From contig JAGQTY010000018.1 of assembly GCA_020438795.1 (NCBI GenBank), positions 32,784 through 66,194 of the forward strand: DNA of 33,411 nucleotides, given 5' to 3'. The position numbers and the translations under genes are program-made. Source of the DNA: Actinomycetota bacterium. Lineage in GTDB: Bacteria > Actinomycetota > Actinomycetes > S36-B12 > GCA-2699445. The notes below the pieces were generated by a model. It did not search any database and was not told where the DNA came from. It saw only the letters and a list, made by a program, of their open reading frames with translations. Positions 13,834-22,052 of the stretch are shown here, in pieces. The first letter of the stretch is position 1, and each line of letters starts with the position of its first letter.

Positions 13834-15675
13834 CTACTGTTTGTAGGCGGCCCAGACACCCACGGCGAAACCCGGCGCCTGCTGCCATTGCCTGAAGGGG
13901 TCGGAGTCCATCGGGAGTGTCAGGGGCACAGCCAGGTCCGGGCGACGGCCGCCGATGAGTTTGTGCTGATCCATCCACCACTTCGGGCTGCCCTTGGTCT
14001 TTGCTGACCTTGTCACCACAGCCGGGTCATCCACCGCACCCACGAGCGGGGGCTCATCCGCGTCGATCGGGTTCAGCGAGAAGACGCCACTGGAACCCTG
14101 CGAGCCGTCGTCCACCCGGTTCGCGACGACCGTGTAGGCCTGCGCGGTCTTGGCGATCGCGTACCAGAGGCACATCGTGTTGCTCGGGTAGGAGCCCTCG
14201 AACAGCCCCTTGGAGTCGTGCAGATGGCCACCGTACTGGCCCTGCCAGGAGGTGGGGATGCCGATCAGGTCCGCACGACGCACCGCCAGCACGCCGGAGG
14301 CCTCCGGGAACTGGACGTCGCGGTCCAGCAGCATGCCCACCCGGCCGACCTCAGTGTCGTAGACAGGCAGATCCTCGCCCGGGGTGCACCAGTCGGCGAG
14401 TTCTGCGCCGACATGCGTCTGGTTGTAGCCACCGATCACCCGGCCGTTGGGGGCAACCAGGACCGCACGGTGACTCAACGAATCACCGTCCCGGTGGATG
14501 TAGCTCACTATCACGTGGCGACCGGAGCGGGCCGCGAAGTCGCTGGCCACCTGCACCGACCGGCCGTTCTCGTTCTCTGCGTTCCGGGCTGCAGCATCCT
14601 TGTCCGGGGGCAGTCCTGAGAAGCTGCCGGCAGGCAGGACAAGCAGACCCTTGCGCCGGTCCCCCTGCGCCACCGCGGCGAACTGCTCCTCGGCGCGATT
14701 CAGGTTCCCGTCGAAGTCTCCATCGATTACTCGGTACTGCAGCGCGGTGAGTTCGACCTCATGGCTCTCGGTACTGGCCTGCGTGTCAGTCGGCGCGCGG
14801 AAGAAGGTGAGGTCCGTGTAGAGCTCGGGACGCCGGTCGGCCAGGGTCTTCCTCTGATCGTTGTCGAACCTGGCCGGGTCAAGTTCCCCGTACAGGATCG
14901 AGCCGGGGTTGGCGATGGTGGTGTTCCCCTTGGTGGCCGGCGAGTGCGCCGTGCGTTCTCCGTCGGCCTGCCAGATCGAGGCCGAGCCACCATAGGTGAC
15001 GGTGACTCCGGTGGTCGGGTTGCTCTCGGCGTTGTTGCGATCGGCGGCCACCATTGCCAGCCCGTTCCAGGCACACAACTGCTGCACCGTGGCGATCGTG
15101 GAATGATTGCCACTGGCCTCCGGCCCCAGTTCGGTGAGGACCCGGTCGGAACTACAGATGTAGGCGATGATGTCCGCGCCCTTGATCGCCGGCAGTCGAG
15201 CCGGCTCCCAGTAGGTGTCGTCGTAGCAGATGATCATGCAGATGTTGCCGAGCTCGGTCTCGAACACCGGATGGCCGGTGTTGCCCGGCATGAACCACTT
15301 GATGTCCGACGGATTGAGGCCGACCTTGCGGTACTTGCCGATGTAGCCCTTGGGACCCACCAGTGCACCGGTGTTGTAGCTGAGGTTCGACACCTTGTCG
15401 ATCTCTGCCAGCCCGAAGGCGACGTAGCATCCGTGCTTGGCGCAGACCTCGCCGATCGCGTCCGTCGCCCGGCCGGGCACCTCGTCCATGTAGGGCAGGA
15501 ACTGTTCCCTGTCGGCATAGATGTAGCCAGACAGACATGCCTCTGGCAGCACGATCAGCCGTGCACCCGCTTGCGCGGCCTCTTCCACCACGGCAACCGC
15601 CGCCTTCAGGTTGCCCTCGAAATCGAACAGCCGCGGGTTGAATTCGACAGCAGCCACTTTGAACGCATCGCTCAC
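13834..15675 (-). CDS. Tandem nitrilase/CN-hydrolase protein, second domain catalytically dead
   Basis: This 613-residue protein fuses two carbon-nitrogen hydrolase domains. The first (about 4-290) has the full triad: E45 in LPEACLSGY, K117 in KYRKVGL and C150 in IICYDDTYWEP. The second (about 306-580) is homologous in layout, but the same positions are A349 (LPAGSFSG), Q419 (YNQTHVG) and D451 (GMLLDRDVQFPE), so it should not catalyse. Nitrilase-family enzymes hydrolyse nitriles, amides or carbamoyl compounds through a thioimidate or acyl-enzyme on Cys; the substrate here is unknown. The GTG at 15675 has no Shine-Dalgarno but sits six bases after CAGACT, suggesting a leaderless start. It is the first gene of the operon with the channel and TRIC genes. 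Confidence 0.85.
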   Translation of the reverse strand: MSDAFKVAAVEFNPRLFDFEGNLKAAVAVVEEAAQAGARLIVLPEACLSGYIYADREQFLPYMDEVPGRATDAIGEVCAKHGCYVAFGLAEIDKVSNLSYNTGALVGPKGYIGKYRKVGLNPSDIKWFMPGNTGHPVFETELGNICMIICYDDTYWEPARLPAIKGADIIAYICSSDRVLTELGPEASGNHSTIATVQQLCAWNGLAMVAADRNNAESNPTTGVTVTYGGSASIWQADGERTAHSPATKGNTTIANPGSILYGELDPARFDNDQRKTLADRRPELYTDLTFFRAPTDTQASTESHEVELTALQYRVIDGDFDGNLNRAEEQFAAVAQGDRRKGLLVLPAGSFSGLPPDKDAAARNAENENGRSVQVASDFAARSGRHVIVSYIHRDGDSLSHRAVLVAPNGRVIGGYNQTHVGAELADWCTPGEDLPVYDTEVGRVGMLLDRDVQFPEASGVLAVRRADLIGIPTSWQGQYGGHLHDSKGLFEGSYPSNTMCLWYAIAKTAQAYTVVANRVDDGSQGSSGVFSLNPIDADEPPLVGAVDDPAVVTRSAKTKGSPKWWMDQHKLIGGRRPDLAVPLTLPMDSDPFRQWQQAPGFAVGVWAAYKQ

Positions 15676-15713
15676 ACAGCCAGTCTGGCCACGGCGCGGT
15701 CGGTGTGGCCAGA
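15676..15713 (-). promoter_or_regulatory. Leaderless nitrilase promoter under a 22-bp-phased operator
   Basis: On the minus strand CAGACT (15687-15682) and GGCTGT precede the GTG. A perfect inverted repeat, TCTGGCCA-N14-TGGCCAGA (15684-15691 and 15706-15713), covers the -10 with one arm and the -35 region with the other. Arm centres are 22 bp apart. This is the expected geometry of a dimeric repressor site. The rest of the gap to 15912 shows no gene. Confidence 0.55.
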
Positions 15714-15912
15714 TCAGTGCCGGGCTTGGGTGCCTTTGTCCGGCATGGCCTCGACACCGTAGACCCCTGATCGGAGGGATGCATCTCAAGTACTCGGCTC
15801 CGGCCGCGCGTGGAGCGCACTGTCCGGCACCGACAGGCATCACCGCCGGGACATGTGGCACCTTGTGGGTGAGGGCCCAGTCGGAGCTGAGCCCCTCGTG
15901 ACAGGATCAGCG

Positions 15913-16758
15913 ATGGACCACCTTGGCAGAGTGCTGTCGGCCGCGCTTCTTGCGGGGACAGCACTCACCGGACCGATCATGATGGCGCCGAGCGCCCTCG
16001 CCGGTGAGGATGTCACGGAGACGATCGTTGACGGCCGACCGGCAGAAGCGGGGTCCTGGCCGGCCATCGCCATGTTCGGGGAGCAGGGCACGCCCTTCAC
16101 CAAGTACACGTTCTGCGGCGGCACCCTGATCCACCCGAGGATCGTCCTGACCGCCGCGCATTGCGTGGTCGTCAAACCCGGTGAACCCCCAGCCACCTCA
16201 TTCAAACTGGGACTCGGGCGGCTGAAGCGTTCGGGTCACGGCGGGGAGACGATCCGCGTCATCGCCGACGTCGTCCATCGCGACTACGACCGGAAGACCC
16301 TGCACAACGACCTGGCGATGGTGGTGCTGGCCCGTGCTTCGCAGCAGCCAACCATGCCACTGCTGAAGCAGAGCCGGCGGTTGACGGTTGGCCGGTCGGC
16401 CCAAGTGGCGGGCTGGGGCAACCTGTCCGAGGGGGGCGGCCAGCCGGACCGCCTGCAAGAAGCAACGATGTCGGTGCTGCCGCAACGCCGATGCGACGAG
16501 GTCTATGACGACTACGATCGGCGCACCGGATTCTGCGCTGGGCATTGGCCGGGCCCCGGCCCCGACACGTGCCAGGGTGACAGCGGTGGACCGATGACCA
16601 TCAGTGTGAACGGTGAGGCGCGTCTGGCGGGCGTCACCAGTTTCGGTGGTGATTGTGGTGCCCCCAAGGAACCGGGTGTCTACACCGATCTGACGCGATA
16701 CAAACGGTGGATCGGGGTCAACGTGAGGCGGGTCCTGGGAGCACTCGGCCGCGGTTGA
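15913..16758 (+). CDS. Secreted trypsin-like serine protease (S1)
   Basis: This 281-residue protein carries a signal peptide that ends near residue 30 (MAPSALA), then a short propeptide and the S1 N-terminus IVDGRPAEAGSWP. The catalytic triad is H83 (TAAHC), D133 (HNDLAMVVL) and S224 (GDSGGP). D218, six residues before the Ser, marks trypsin-like Lys/Arg specificity. The C-terminal GVYTDLTRYKRWI helix is canonical. The enzyme should act outside the cell. The ATG at 15913 is chosen because it begins the signal peptide; only a weak AGGA precedes it, and CAGGAT at 15902-15907 could be a -10 for a leaderless start. It is divergent from the nitrilase gene. Confidence 0.9.
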   Translation: MDHLGRVLSAALLAGTALTGPIMMAPSALAGEDVTETIVDGRPAEAGSWPAIAMFGEQGTPFTKYTFCGGTLIHPRIVLTAAHCVVVKPGEPPATSFKLGLGRLKRSGHGGETIRVIADVVHRDYDRKTLHNDLAMVVLARASQQPTMPLLKQSRRLTVGRSAQVAGWGNLSEGGGQPDRLQEATMSVLPQRRCDEVYDDYDRRTGFCAGHWPGPGPDTCQGDSGGPMTISVNGEARLAGVTSFGGDCGAPKEPGVYTDLTRYKRWIGVNVRRVLGALGRG

Positions 16759-16854
16759 GGCTGCGAAACCAATGCTGGCGGACGGCGGCGCGGCATGATG
16801 GGGAATCGAGGCCAGGCGGCCGGAGAAAGTCGAGCGATACCGGAGACGATGAGC

Positions 16855-17577
16855 ATGTTTTTCGAAGAGATCGACTGGCGGGACACCCCGATGGGGGAAC
16901 TGGCGCTGCGCCGACGCTTTGACCGAATACTCGACGCAGAGGTCTTCGAGGTGAAGCTCGGCGACGAGTTCCTGATGTCGAGCGCTTTCACTGTGGCCGA
17001 GAAGGAGCTGGCACGACTGGCACTGACTGCCGTGGCAACCGGGCACATCAGCGTCCTGGTCGGAGGTCTTGGGCTGGGATACACGACAGCGGCAGCCCTC
17101 GAGGACCCGCGGGTCGGAACGGTGGTGGTGGTTGAGGCGCTCCCTGCAGTGATCGACTGGCACCAGCGTGATCTGCTTCCTGACACCGCGGGTCTCGCAT
17201 CGGACCCGCGCCTCACCCTGGTCCAGCATGACTTCTTCGAGCTCTGTCGCGGGGAAGATGGATTTCACGTCCTTGGCCAGGATCGTTTCGACGCCATACT
17301 CCTCGATGTGGATCACACACCCCGACACCTCCTGCACCCCAGCCATGCATCGTTCTACAGCCGCAACGGCCTGCAATCCGTACGGCGGTCCCTCAATCCA
17401 GGGGGCGTATTCGTCCTCTGGTCCGACGACCCCCCTGACGAGGACTTCCTGGCCGATCTCAGCGCTGTATTCCCGGCCTCGGCCGCCCACGTTGTCGCGT
17501 TTCCGAATCCGTTGACGGGAAGCAGCTCGAGTAACACCGTCTATGTCAGCGCAGCCAAGGCCCAGGAAGCTCCCTGA
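16855..17577 (+). CDS. Spermidine-synthase-like Rossmann methyltransferase
   Basis: This protein of about 240 residues has a SAM/decarboxy-SAM Rossmann core. Motif I is VLVGGLGLGYTTAAAL (about 63-78), motif II is the acidic VVEALPAVIDW, and the post-motif is FDAILLDVDHTP. The N-terminal beta region (MGELALRRR...LMSS) and overall length resemble spermidine synthases, but the polyamine-binding Asp pattern is not evident. The safest call is a spermine/spermidine-synthase-fold protein. ATG 16855 is preferred because GGAG lies nine bases upstream; ATG 16849 is only three bases from the same GGAG. The gene converges on cfa with 39 bases between stops. Confidence 0.75.
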   Translation: MFFEEIDWRDTPMGELALRRRFDRILDAEVFEVKLGDEFLMSSAFTVAEKELARLALTAVATGHISVLVGGLGLGYTTAAALEDPRVGTVVVVEALPAVIDWHQRDLLPDTAGLASDPRLTLVQHDFFELCRGEDGFHVLGQDRFDAILLDVDHTPRHLLHPSHASFYSRNGLQSVRRSLNPGGVFVLWSDDPPDEDFLADLSAVFPASAAHVVAFPNPLTGSSSSNTVYVSAAKAQEAP

Positions 17578-17616
17578 GTCAGTGCAGCGCGTCAGGTCCG
17601 ACTTCTGGCCCGTGGT

Positions 17617-18732
17617 TCAGCGTGCCGCATCGTAGCGCGGCGTGCGTTCCTCACGTCGCATCACGAGCTGCCAGAGCTGCAGTGAGTGTGCACGAAATGC
17701 CGCCGCGGAACTCAACAGGTAGTACCTCCACATCCGCCGGAATCGCTCATCGTACTCCCGCAGGTCATCCCAGGCCGCCTCGACATTTGAGCACCAGGCC
17801 AACAGGGTCGGATCGTAGTCGGGACCCAGGTTCTGCACGTCCTCGATCACGAATCTCTTCCGGGAAGCTGTGAATATCTGGCCCAGGGAGGGGATCACTC
17901 CCCCCGGGAATATGTATCGATCCACGAATGCGTCTCCATGCCGGATGGACGACTGCGAGCCGATGGTGTGGTGCAGCATGATCCCCTCGGGAGCCAGCAC
18001 CGAGTCGCACACTCTGAAGAATTCCTTCAGGTTCCGTGGTCCGACGTGCTCCATCATCCCGATGGAGACCACACGGTCGAACTGCCCAGCGACCTCCCGA
18101 TAGTCCTGCTGACGTATCTCCACCGGTAGATCGGCACATCTTTCTCGTGCGATCCTCACCTGTTCTCCCGCGGGAGAGATGCCCACCGCCCGCACGCCAT
18201 AGCGTTCCGCGGCGAACTGAATGAATCCACCCCAGCCGCAACCGATGTCCAGCACTCGCATTCCCGGTTCGAACTGCAGCTTCCGGCAGATGAGGTCAAG
18301 TTTCGCCTCCTGAGCATCCGCGAGATTGTCCGCGACCTTCCAGTATCCGCAGCTGTAGATCATCCGAGGATCAAGCATGGCAGCGTAGAGATCATTGCCG
18401 ATGTCGTAGTGATACTGGGCATTGCGGCGTGCTCTTAGCAGGGTCTGCCGATTGGACAGCATCGAACCCACTGCCAGTAACACCAGGCTCGGGCTGAGAC
18501 GGAGCATTCCTTCGAGATTGGCCGTCAGAATACGCGTGAGCATCTCGTCGATGGCGTCACACTCCCACCAGCCATCCATATAGGACTCGCCGAGGCCGAG
18601 ATTGTGCTGTGAGAGGACCCGCTGCCAGACACGGTCATCGTTGACCCGGATGCTCCAGGGCTGCGAGCCATTGATGGGCACGTCGGCTCGGGCCAGGAGA
18701 TCCGTGATGAGCGTTTTCGCGTCCTGAGCCAT
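17617..18732 (-). CDS. cfa: Cyclopropane-fatty-acyl-phospholipid synthase
   Basis: This 371-residue protein transfers a methylene group from SAM to cis double bonds of membrane phospholipid acyl chains. Diagnostic features are MIYSCGYW near residue 130 (active-site Cys in Cfa enzymes), the SAM loop VLDIGCGWGGF, SIGMMEHVG (Glu and His of the bicarbonate/active site) and YIFPGGVIPS. Length and order match E. coli Cfa (382 aa). The N-terminal region (about 1-100) is the lipid-binding domain. The ATG at 18732 has AAGGAG three bases upstream. The 133-base gap to ychF holds no gene. The coding sequence looks slightly less GC-rich than its neighbours, so acquisition by transfer is possible but unproven. 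Confidence 0.93.
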   Translation of the reverse strand: MAQDAKTLITDLLARADVPINGSQPWSIRVNDDRVWQRVLSQHNLGLGESYMDGWWECDAIDEMLTRILTANLEGMLRLSPSLVLLAVGSMLSNRQTLLRARRNAQYHYDIGNDLYAAMLDPRMIYSCGYWKVADNLADAQEAKLDLICRKLQFEPGMRVLDIGCGWGGFIQFAAERYGVRAVGISPAGEQVRIARERCADLPVEIRQQDYREVAGQFDRVVSIGMMEHVGPRNLKEFFRVCDSVLAPEGIMLHHTIGSQSSIRHGDAFVDRYIFPGGVIPSLGQIFTASRKRFVIEDVQNLGPDYDPTLLAWCSNVEAAWDDLREYDERFRRMWRYYLLSSAAAFRAHSLQLWQLVMRREERTPRYDAAR

Positions 18733-18865
18733 GGTCTCCTTATAGCAGTCTCGGCCTATCGGGCTGAACGGCAGCGTCCTTGGGCGGATCACCAGCAACC
18801 ACCCGTGACTGATCAGGATGGTTCGTCTCAGCACGTCCCAAGTCGGATCGTTGTGGTGGGGCGGT

Positions 18866-19945
18866 TCAGACGTTGAACTTGAAGTCCACCACGTCGCCGT
18901 CAGCCATCACGTAGTCCTTACCCTCGAGCCGCAGCAGACCCCGTGAGCGGGCTTCCGCGACAGACCCACAGTCGACCAGGTCGGCGTATGAGACGATCTC
19001 CGCCTTGATGAAGCCCCGCTCGAAGTCGGTGTGGATCACCCCCGCTGCCTGCGGCGCCGTACAGCCCTTGGGGATGGTCCAGGCACGGGTCTCCTTGGGT
19101 CCGGTCGTCAGGTAGGTCTGCAGGCCGAGGGTGTCGAAGCCGACGCGCGCCAGGGCCGCAATCCCGGTCTCCTCCTGGCCGATCGACTCGAGCAGCTCGA
19201 GTGCCTCATCCTCGGGCAGTTCGACGAGCTCGGACTCCACCTGGGCATCGAGGAACACCGCCTCGGCCGGGCTCACGAGCTCGGCCATCCGCTGGTGGAA
19301 CTCGGGGTCACCGAGGGCCTCCTCGTCAGCATTGATCACGTACAGGAAGGGCTTGGCCGTCAGCAGGAACAGTTCGCGGATCGGCTCAGCATCGAAGTCC
19401 GCGGCGAACAGAGTCTGGCCCTCGTTCAGGATTTCCATCGCCCGCTCCGCCGCTGCCAGCACCGGCTGCCGCGACTTGTCGTTGCGTGCCTCTTTCACCA
19501 GTCGCGGCAGGGCCTTGTCCAGGGTCTGGATGTCGGCGAGGATCAGCTCGGTATTGATGGTCTCCATGTCCTCGGCCGGGCTCACCCTGCCCTCGACGTG
19601 GACGACATCTGGATCGTTGAAGGCTCGCAGCACCTGACAGATCGCGTCGGACTCCCGGATGTGGGAGAGGAACTGATTGCCCAGACCCTGGCCCTCACTG
19701 GCCCCTTTCACGATCCCGGCAATGTCGACGAACGTCACAGTGGCGGGGAGTGTCTTGACCGAACCTGACAACTCCGCCAGAACGGGCAGTCGCGCGTCCG
19801 GAACCTCGACCACCCCGGTGTTCGGCTCGATCGTGGCGAACGGATAGTTGGCTGCCAGCGCGCCATCCACCTGATGGGTCAGGGCATTGAAGAGCGTCGA
19901 CTTGCCGACGTTGGGAAGACCGACGATACCGATGGTGAGAGCCAC
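18866..19945 (-). CDS. ychF: Ribosome-associated GTPase/ATPase YchF (OLA1 family)
   Basis: This 359-residue P-loop protein has GLPNVGKST (G1), DIAGIVKGAS (G3) and an NADE motif in place of NKxD. The last is the YchF/OLA1 hallmark that favours ATP over GTP. The C-terminal TGS domain ends in the invariant DVVDFKFNV. YchF binds ribosomes and affects stress responses. The GTG at 19945 begins the canonical LTIGIVGLPN N-terminus. There is no Shine-Dalgarno; the GTG lies six bases after TAGAAT, so the mRNA is probably leaderless. Confidence 0.97.
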   Translation of the reverse strand: MALTIGIVGLPNVGKSTLFNALTHQVDGALAANYPFATIEPNTGVVEVPDARLPVLAELSGSVKTLPATVTFVDIAGIVKGASEGQGLGNQFLSHIRESDAICQVLRAFNDPDVVHVEGRVSPAEDMETINTELILADIQTLDKALPRLVKEARNDKSRQPVLAAAERAMEILNEGQTLFAADFDAEPIRELFLLTAKPFLYVINADEEALGDPEFHQRMAELVSPAEAVFLDAQVESELVELPEDEALELLESIGQEETGIAALARVGFDTLGLQTYLTTGPKETRAWTIPKGCTAPQAAGVIHTDFERGFIKAEIVSYADLVDCGSVAEARSRGLLRLEGKDYVMADGDVVDFKFNV

Positions 19946-19957
19946 CGTTTCATTCTA
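19946..19957 (-). promoter_or_regulatory. Leaderless ychF promoter
   Basis: On the minus strand TAGAAT (19957-19952), then GAAACG, then the GTG. This is a near-consensus -10 at the spacing that places the first transcribed base on the start codon. Confidence 0.65.
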
Positions 19958-20017
19958 CGGTCGAAACAGGGGCAGCCGAACGACGGTGCCTGGCGGACGG
20001 AGCGCAGGCGCAGTGGC

Positions 20018-21343
20018 TCAGGCGGAGCGCCCCAACCTGTCAGCGTCGCCCTCGTCCTTGCGGGTACGGTTGGCGAGTTCGCGTACGACCTGCTCCTCAT
20101 CGTCCTGCTCGACGACGTCCCAGTTGCCGGGACTGAGCGGCCTGGGAGCAGCGGTGATCTCCTCCGGCTCCCAGCCTTCGGCGTTGACCAGCTCAGCGAC
20201 CTTGCGCGCACCCGGCATCACCCTGCGTTCCAGGGAGCCGACCGTCTTGTTGTAGGTGTCGACTGTTGCCTGGATGCGGCTCCCCAACTGTGTGAAGTGA
20301 TCCCCCATCGTTCGCAACCTGCTGTGAAGCTCGGTCGCCAACGCCATGATGTCGCGGGCATTGTGTGCGATCGTGTCCTGCTGCCAGGCATAGGAAGCCG
20401 TGTTGAGGATTGCCAGCAGGGTGGTCGGTGTGGCCGGCACGACCCGGGCATCGAACGCCTGCTTGAGCAGCGCCGGCTGTTCCTGGAGCGCCAGGCTGAG
20501 CAGGGACTCCGCCGGCAGGAACATCACCACCATCTCGGGTGTGTCGTAGTGCTCCCAGTACTTCTTGTTCGACAGTGTCTTCACATGCTTCACCACTGCC
20601 TGGGCGTGTTGTGCCACCGCTGCCTGATAGTCCTGCTCGGTGGCGTCGTCCGACAGGTGCAGGAAGGAGTCCAGGCTGACCTTGGAGTCCACGACGATCT
20701 TGCGACCTCCCGCGAGGTCGACGACCATGTCCGGCCGGATCGCCGAGCCATCGCCCTCCTGGGAGTCCTGCGTTACATAGTGGACATGCTCGACCATTCC
20801 GGCTGATTCGACGATCTGCTGCAGCCGCATCTCACCCCAGCTGCCACGCCGCCCGCTGCTCGACAACGCCGAGTTCAGCCGCTGTGCCTCCTGCCGGACA
20901 TCCTTGGCTGCCGCCTTGACCTCCAGCCCCATCGCCTTGGTCGAGTCCGTGATGCGATCGCCCACGGACCTCACCTGCTCCTGCAACTCGCCCTGAGCCT
21001 TCTGCCGCCGGTTCTCGGCATCATGGATCTGCTTGTCCAGCTGCTCCAGCGCGGTGCGCATGGGCAGCATCTGCTCTTGAAGGTCGATCTTGGCCGCACG
21101 ATCCTGACTGGCCTGCTTCTCGGCCCGCTCGACTGCGATCTGCGCCTGCTGCAGTTCGCCCCCGAGCCTCTCGACCTTCTGCAGCGCGAGAGCGCTCTGC
21201 GCCTCCTGGGCCACCACTTCCTGCCGGTGCTCCGCCTCGAGTCGTCGGCGCTCGGCGGCGCCGAGCACCTTTGCCAGCCAGTAGCCAGCCGCAATACCGA
21301 GTGCGAGCAGCACCAGCATGATTCCCAGTTCCATCGCGGTCAC
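20018..21343 (-). CDS. rmuC: DNA recombination protein RmuC
   Basis: This 441-residue protein has an N-terminal membrane helix (about 4-25), a long charged coiled coil (about 30-190; AERRRLEAEHRQEVVAQEAQ onward) and the RmuC nuclease-like domain with GSWGEMRLQQIVESAGM, RPDMVVDLAGGRKIVVDSKV and VVMFLPAESLLSLAL. RmuC limits inversions at short inverted repeats. The GTG at 21343 has GGAAGGA six bases upstream. The nearby in-frame ATG is less well placed. The gene is divergent from the DUF6542 gene. Confidence 0.93.
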   Translation of the reverse strand: MTAMELGIMLVLLALGIAAGYWLAKVLGAAERRRLEAEHRQEVVAQEAQSALALQKVERLGGELQQAQIAVERAEKQASQDRAAKIDLQEQMLPMRTALEQLDKQIHDAENRRQKAQGELQEQVRSVGDRITDSTKAMGLEVKAAAKDVRQEAQRLNSALSSSGRRGSWGEMRLQQIVESAGMVEHVHYVTQDSQEGDGSAIRPDMVVDLAGGRKIVVDSKVSLDSFLHLSDDATEQDYQAAVAQHAQAVVKHVKTLSNKKYWEHYDTPEMVVMFLPAESLLSLALQEQPALLKQAFDARVVPATPTTLLAILNTASYAWQQDTIAHNARDIMALATELHSRLRTMGDHFTQLGSRIQATVDTYNKTVGSLERRVMPGARKVAELVNAEGWEPEEITAAPRPLSPGNWDVVEQDDEEQVVRELANRTRKDEGDADRLGRSA

Positions 21344-21467
21344 GATCGTTCCTTCCGGCGCAGGCGTTCTCTACGTTCCCGACTCTTCCACAGGGGCCCG
21401 ACACGCGCCTCGAACGCCACGAGCGCAACATGGCATCCGGCTGCCAGGATCCGGGCCTGCGCGCCCG

Positions 21468-21473
21468 TATTGT
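21468..21473 (+). promoter_or_regulatory. -10 box for the DUF6542 gene
   Basis: TATTGT lies 23 bases before the ATG and about 12 bases before the GGGAGG ribosome site, giving a short leader. No clear -35 is seen. Confidence 0.45.
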
Positions 21474-21496
21474 TGATGGGAGCGTGGGAGGCAAGC

Positions 21497-22015
21497 ATGG
21501 ATCAGTCCGCCCATGGGGAGGATCCGAACACCGTGGCCACAGACCTGGTTGACCCGACAGCCAACTCCGCTCAGGCAGCGCCGTCGGATCTCCTGACGCG
21601 TCCCCGTGCAGGGCTGAGTCTCACGACACGCGGCACCATCCTGGTGATCATGGTCCCGCTGCTGGTCGTAGGGGTCTTCGGACTCTTCCAGCAGGCCACC
21701 ATTCTGCCCGGCTCGCTGGGGCTGACCCTGATCATCAGCAGCGCCGTGGCGGCATGGCTGGCCAGACCGTCGGCTCGCTGGGTGGCCGTGGTCTGCCCGC
21801 CGCTGGTCCTCGCTCTGGTGGTCATCGTTCTGGGCCAGGTGACGCTGCTGGGTAGCGGATACTCCCCGACCCGAGAACTGGCGATGTTCGCCACCGCCAT
21901 GGTCTCCTACGCGCCGGCGCAGCTGCTCGCAGTGGGTGCGGCAGGCCTGATCTTCTACCTCAAGCAGCGCCGGGAAGCCGCCGCGCGGGCCCTCGGCGCC
22001 GGCGGAGCCGCCTGA
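21497..22015 (+). CDS. DUF6542-type four-helix membrane protein
   Basis: This 172-residue protein has a polar N-terminus of about 45 residues, then four hydrophobic helices (LVIMVPLLVVGVFGLF, LTLIISSAVAAWLA, VAVVCPPLVLALVVIVLG, YAPAQLLAVGAAGLIFYL) and a short basic tail. Proteins of this kind occur between ychF and ispH in many actinobacteria, equivalent to Rv1111c. Their function is unknown. The ATG at 21497 has GGGAGG five bases upstream, so the long upstream in-frame extension is not coding. Confidence 0.8.
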   Translation: MDQSAHGEDPNTVATDLVDPTANSAQAAPSDLLTRPRAGLSLTTRGTILVIMVPLLVVGVFGLFQQATILPGSLGLTLIISSAVAAWLARPSARWVAVVCPPLVLALVVIVLGQVTLLGSGYSPTRELAMFATAMVSYAPAQLLAVGAAGLIFYLKQRREAAARALGAGGAA

Positions 22016-22052
22016 GTCTGAGCCATGGGAGCGGACCGGTCGCCGGGGCGAT

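Noticed and set aside
16198..17490. A 430-codon minus-strand frame across the protease and methyltransferase genes
   Set aside because: It is opposite two recognisable proteins with intact catalytic motifs; its own translation is low-complexity and shows no domain. This is a typical high-GC shadow.
21023..21496. In-frame extension upstream of the DUF6542 gene
   Set aside because: It runs antisense through rmuC, and the ATG at 21497 has its own GGGAGG and -10 box.
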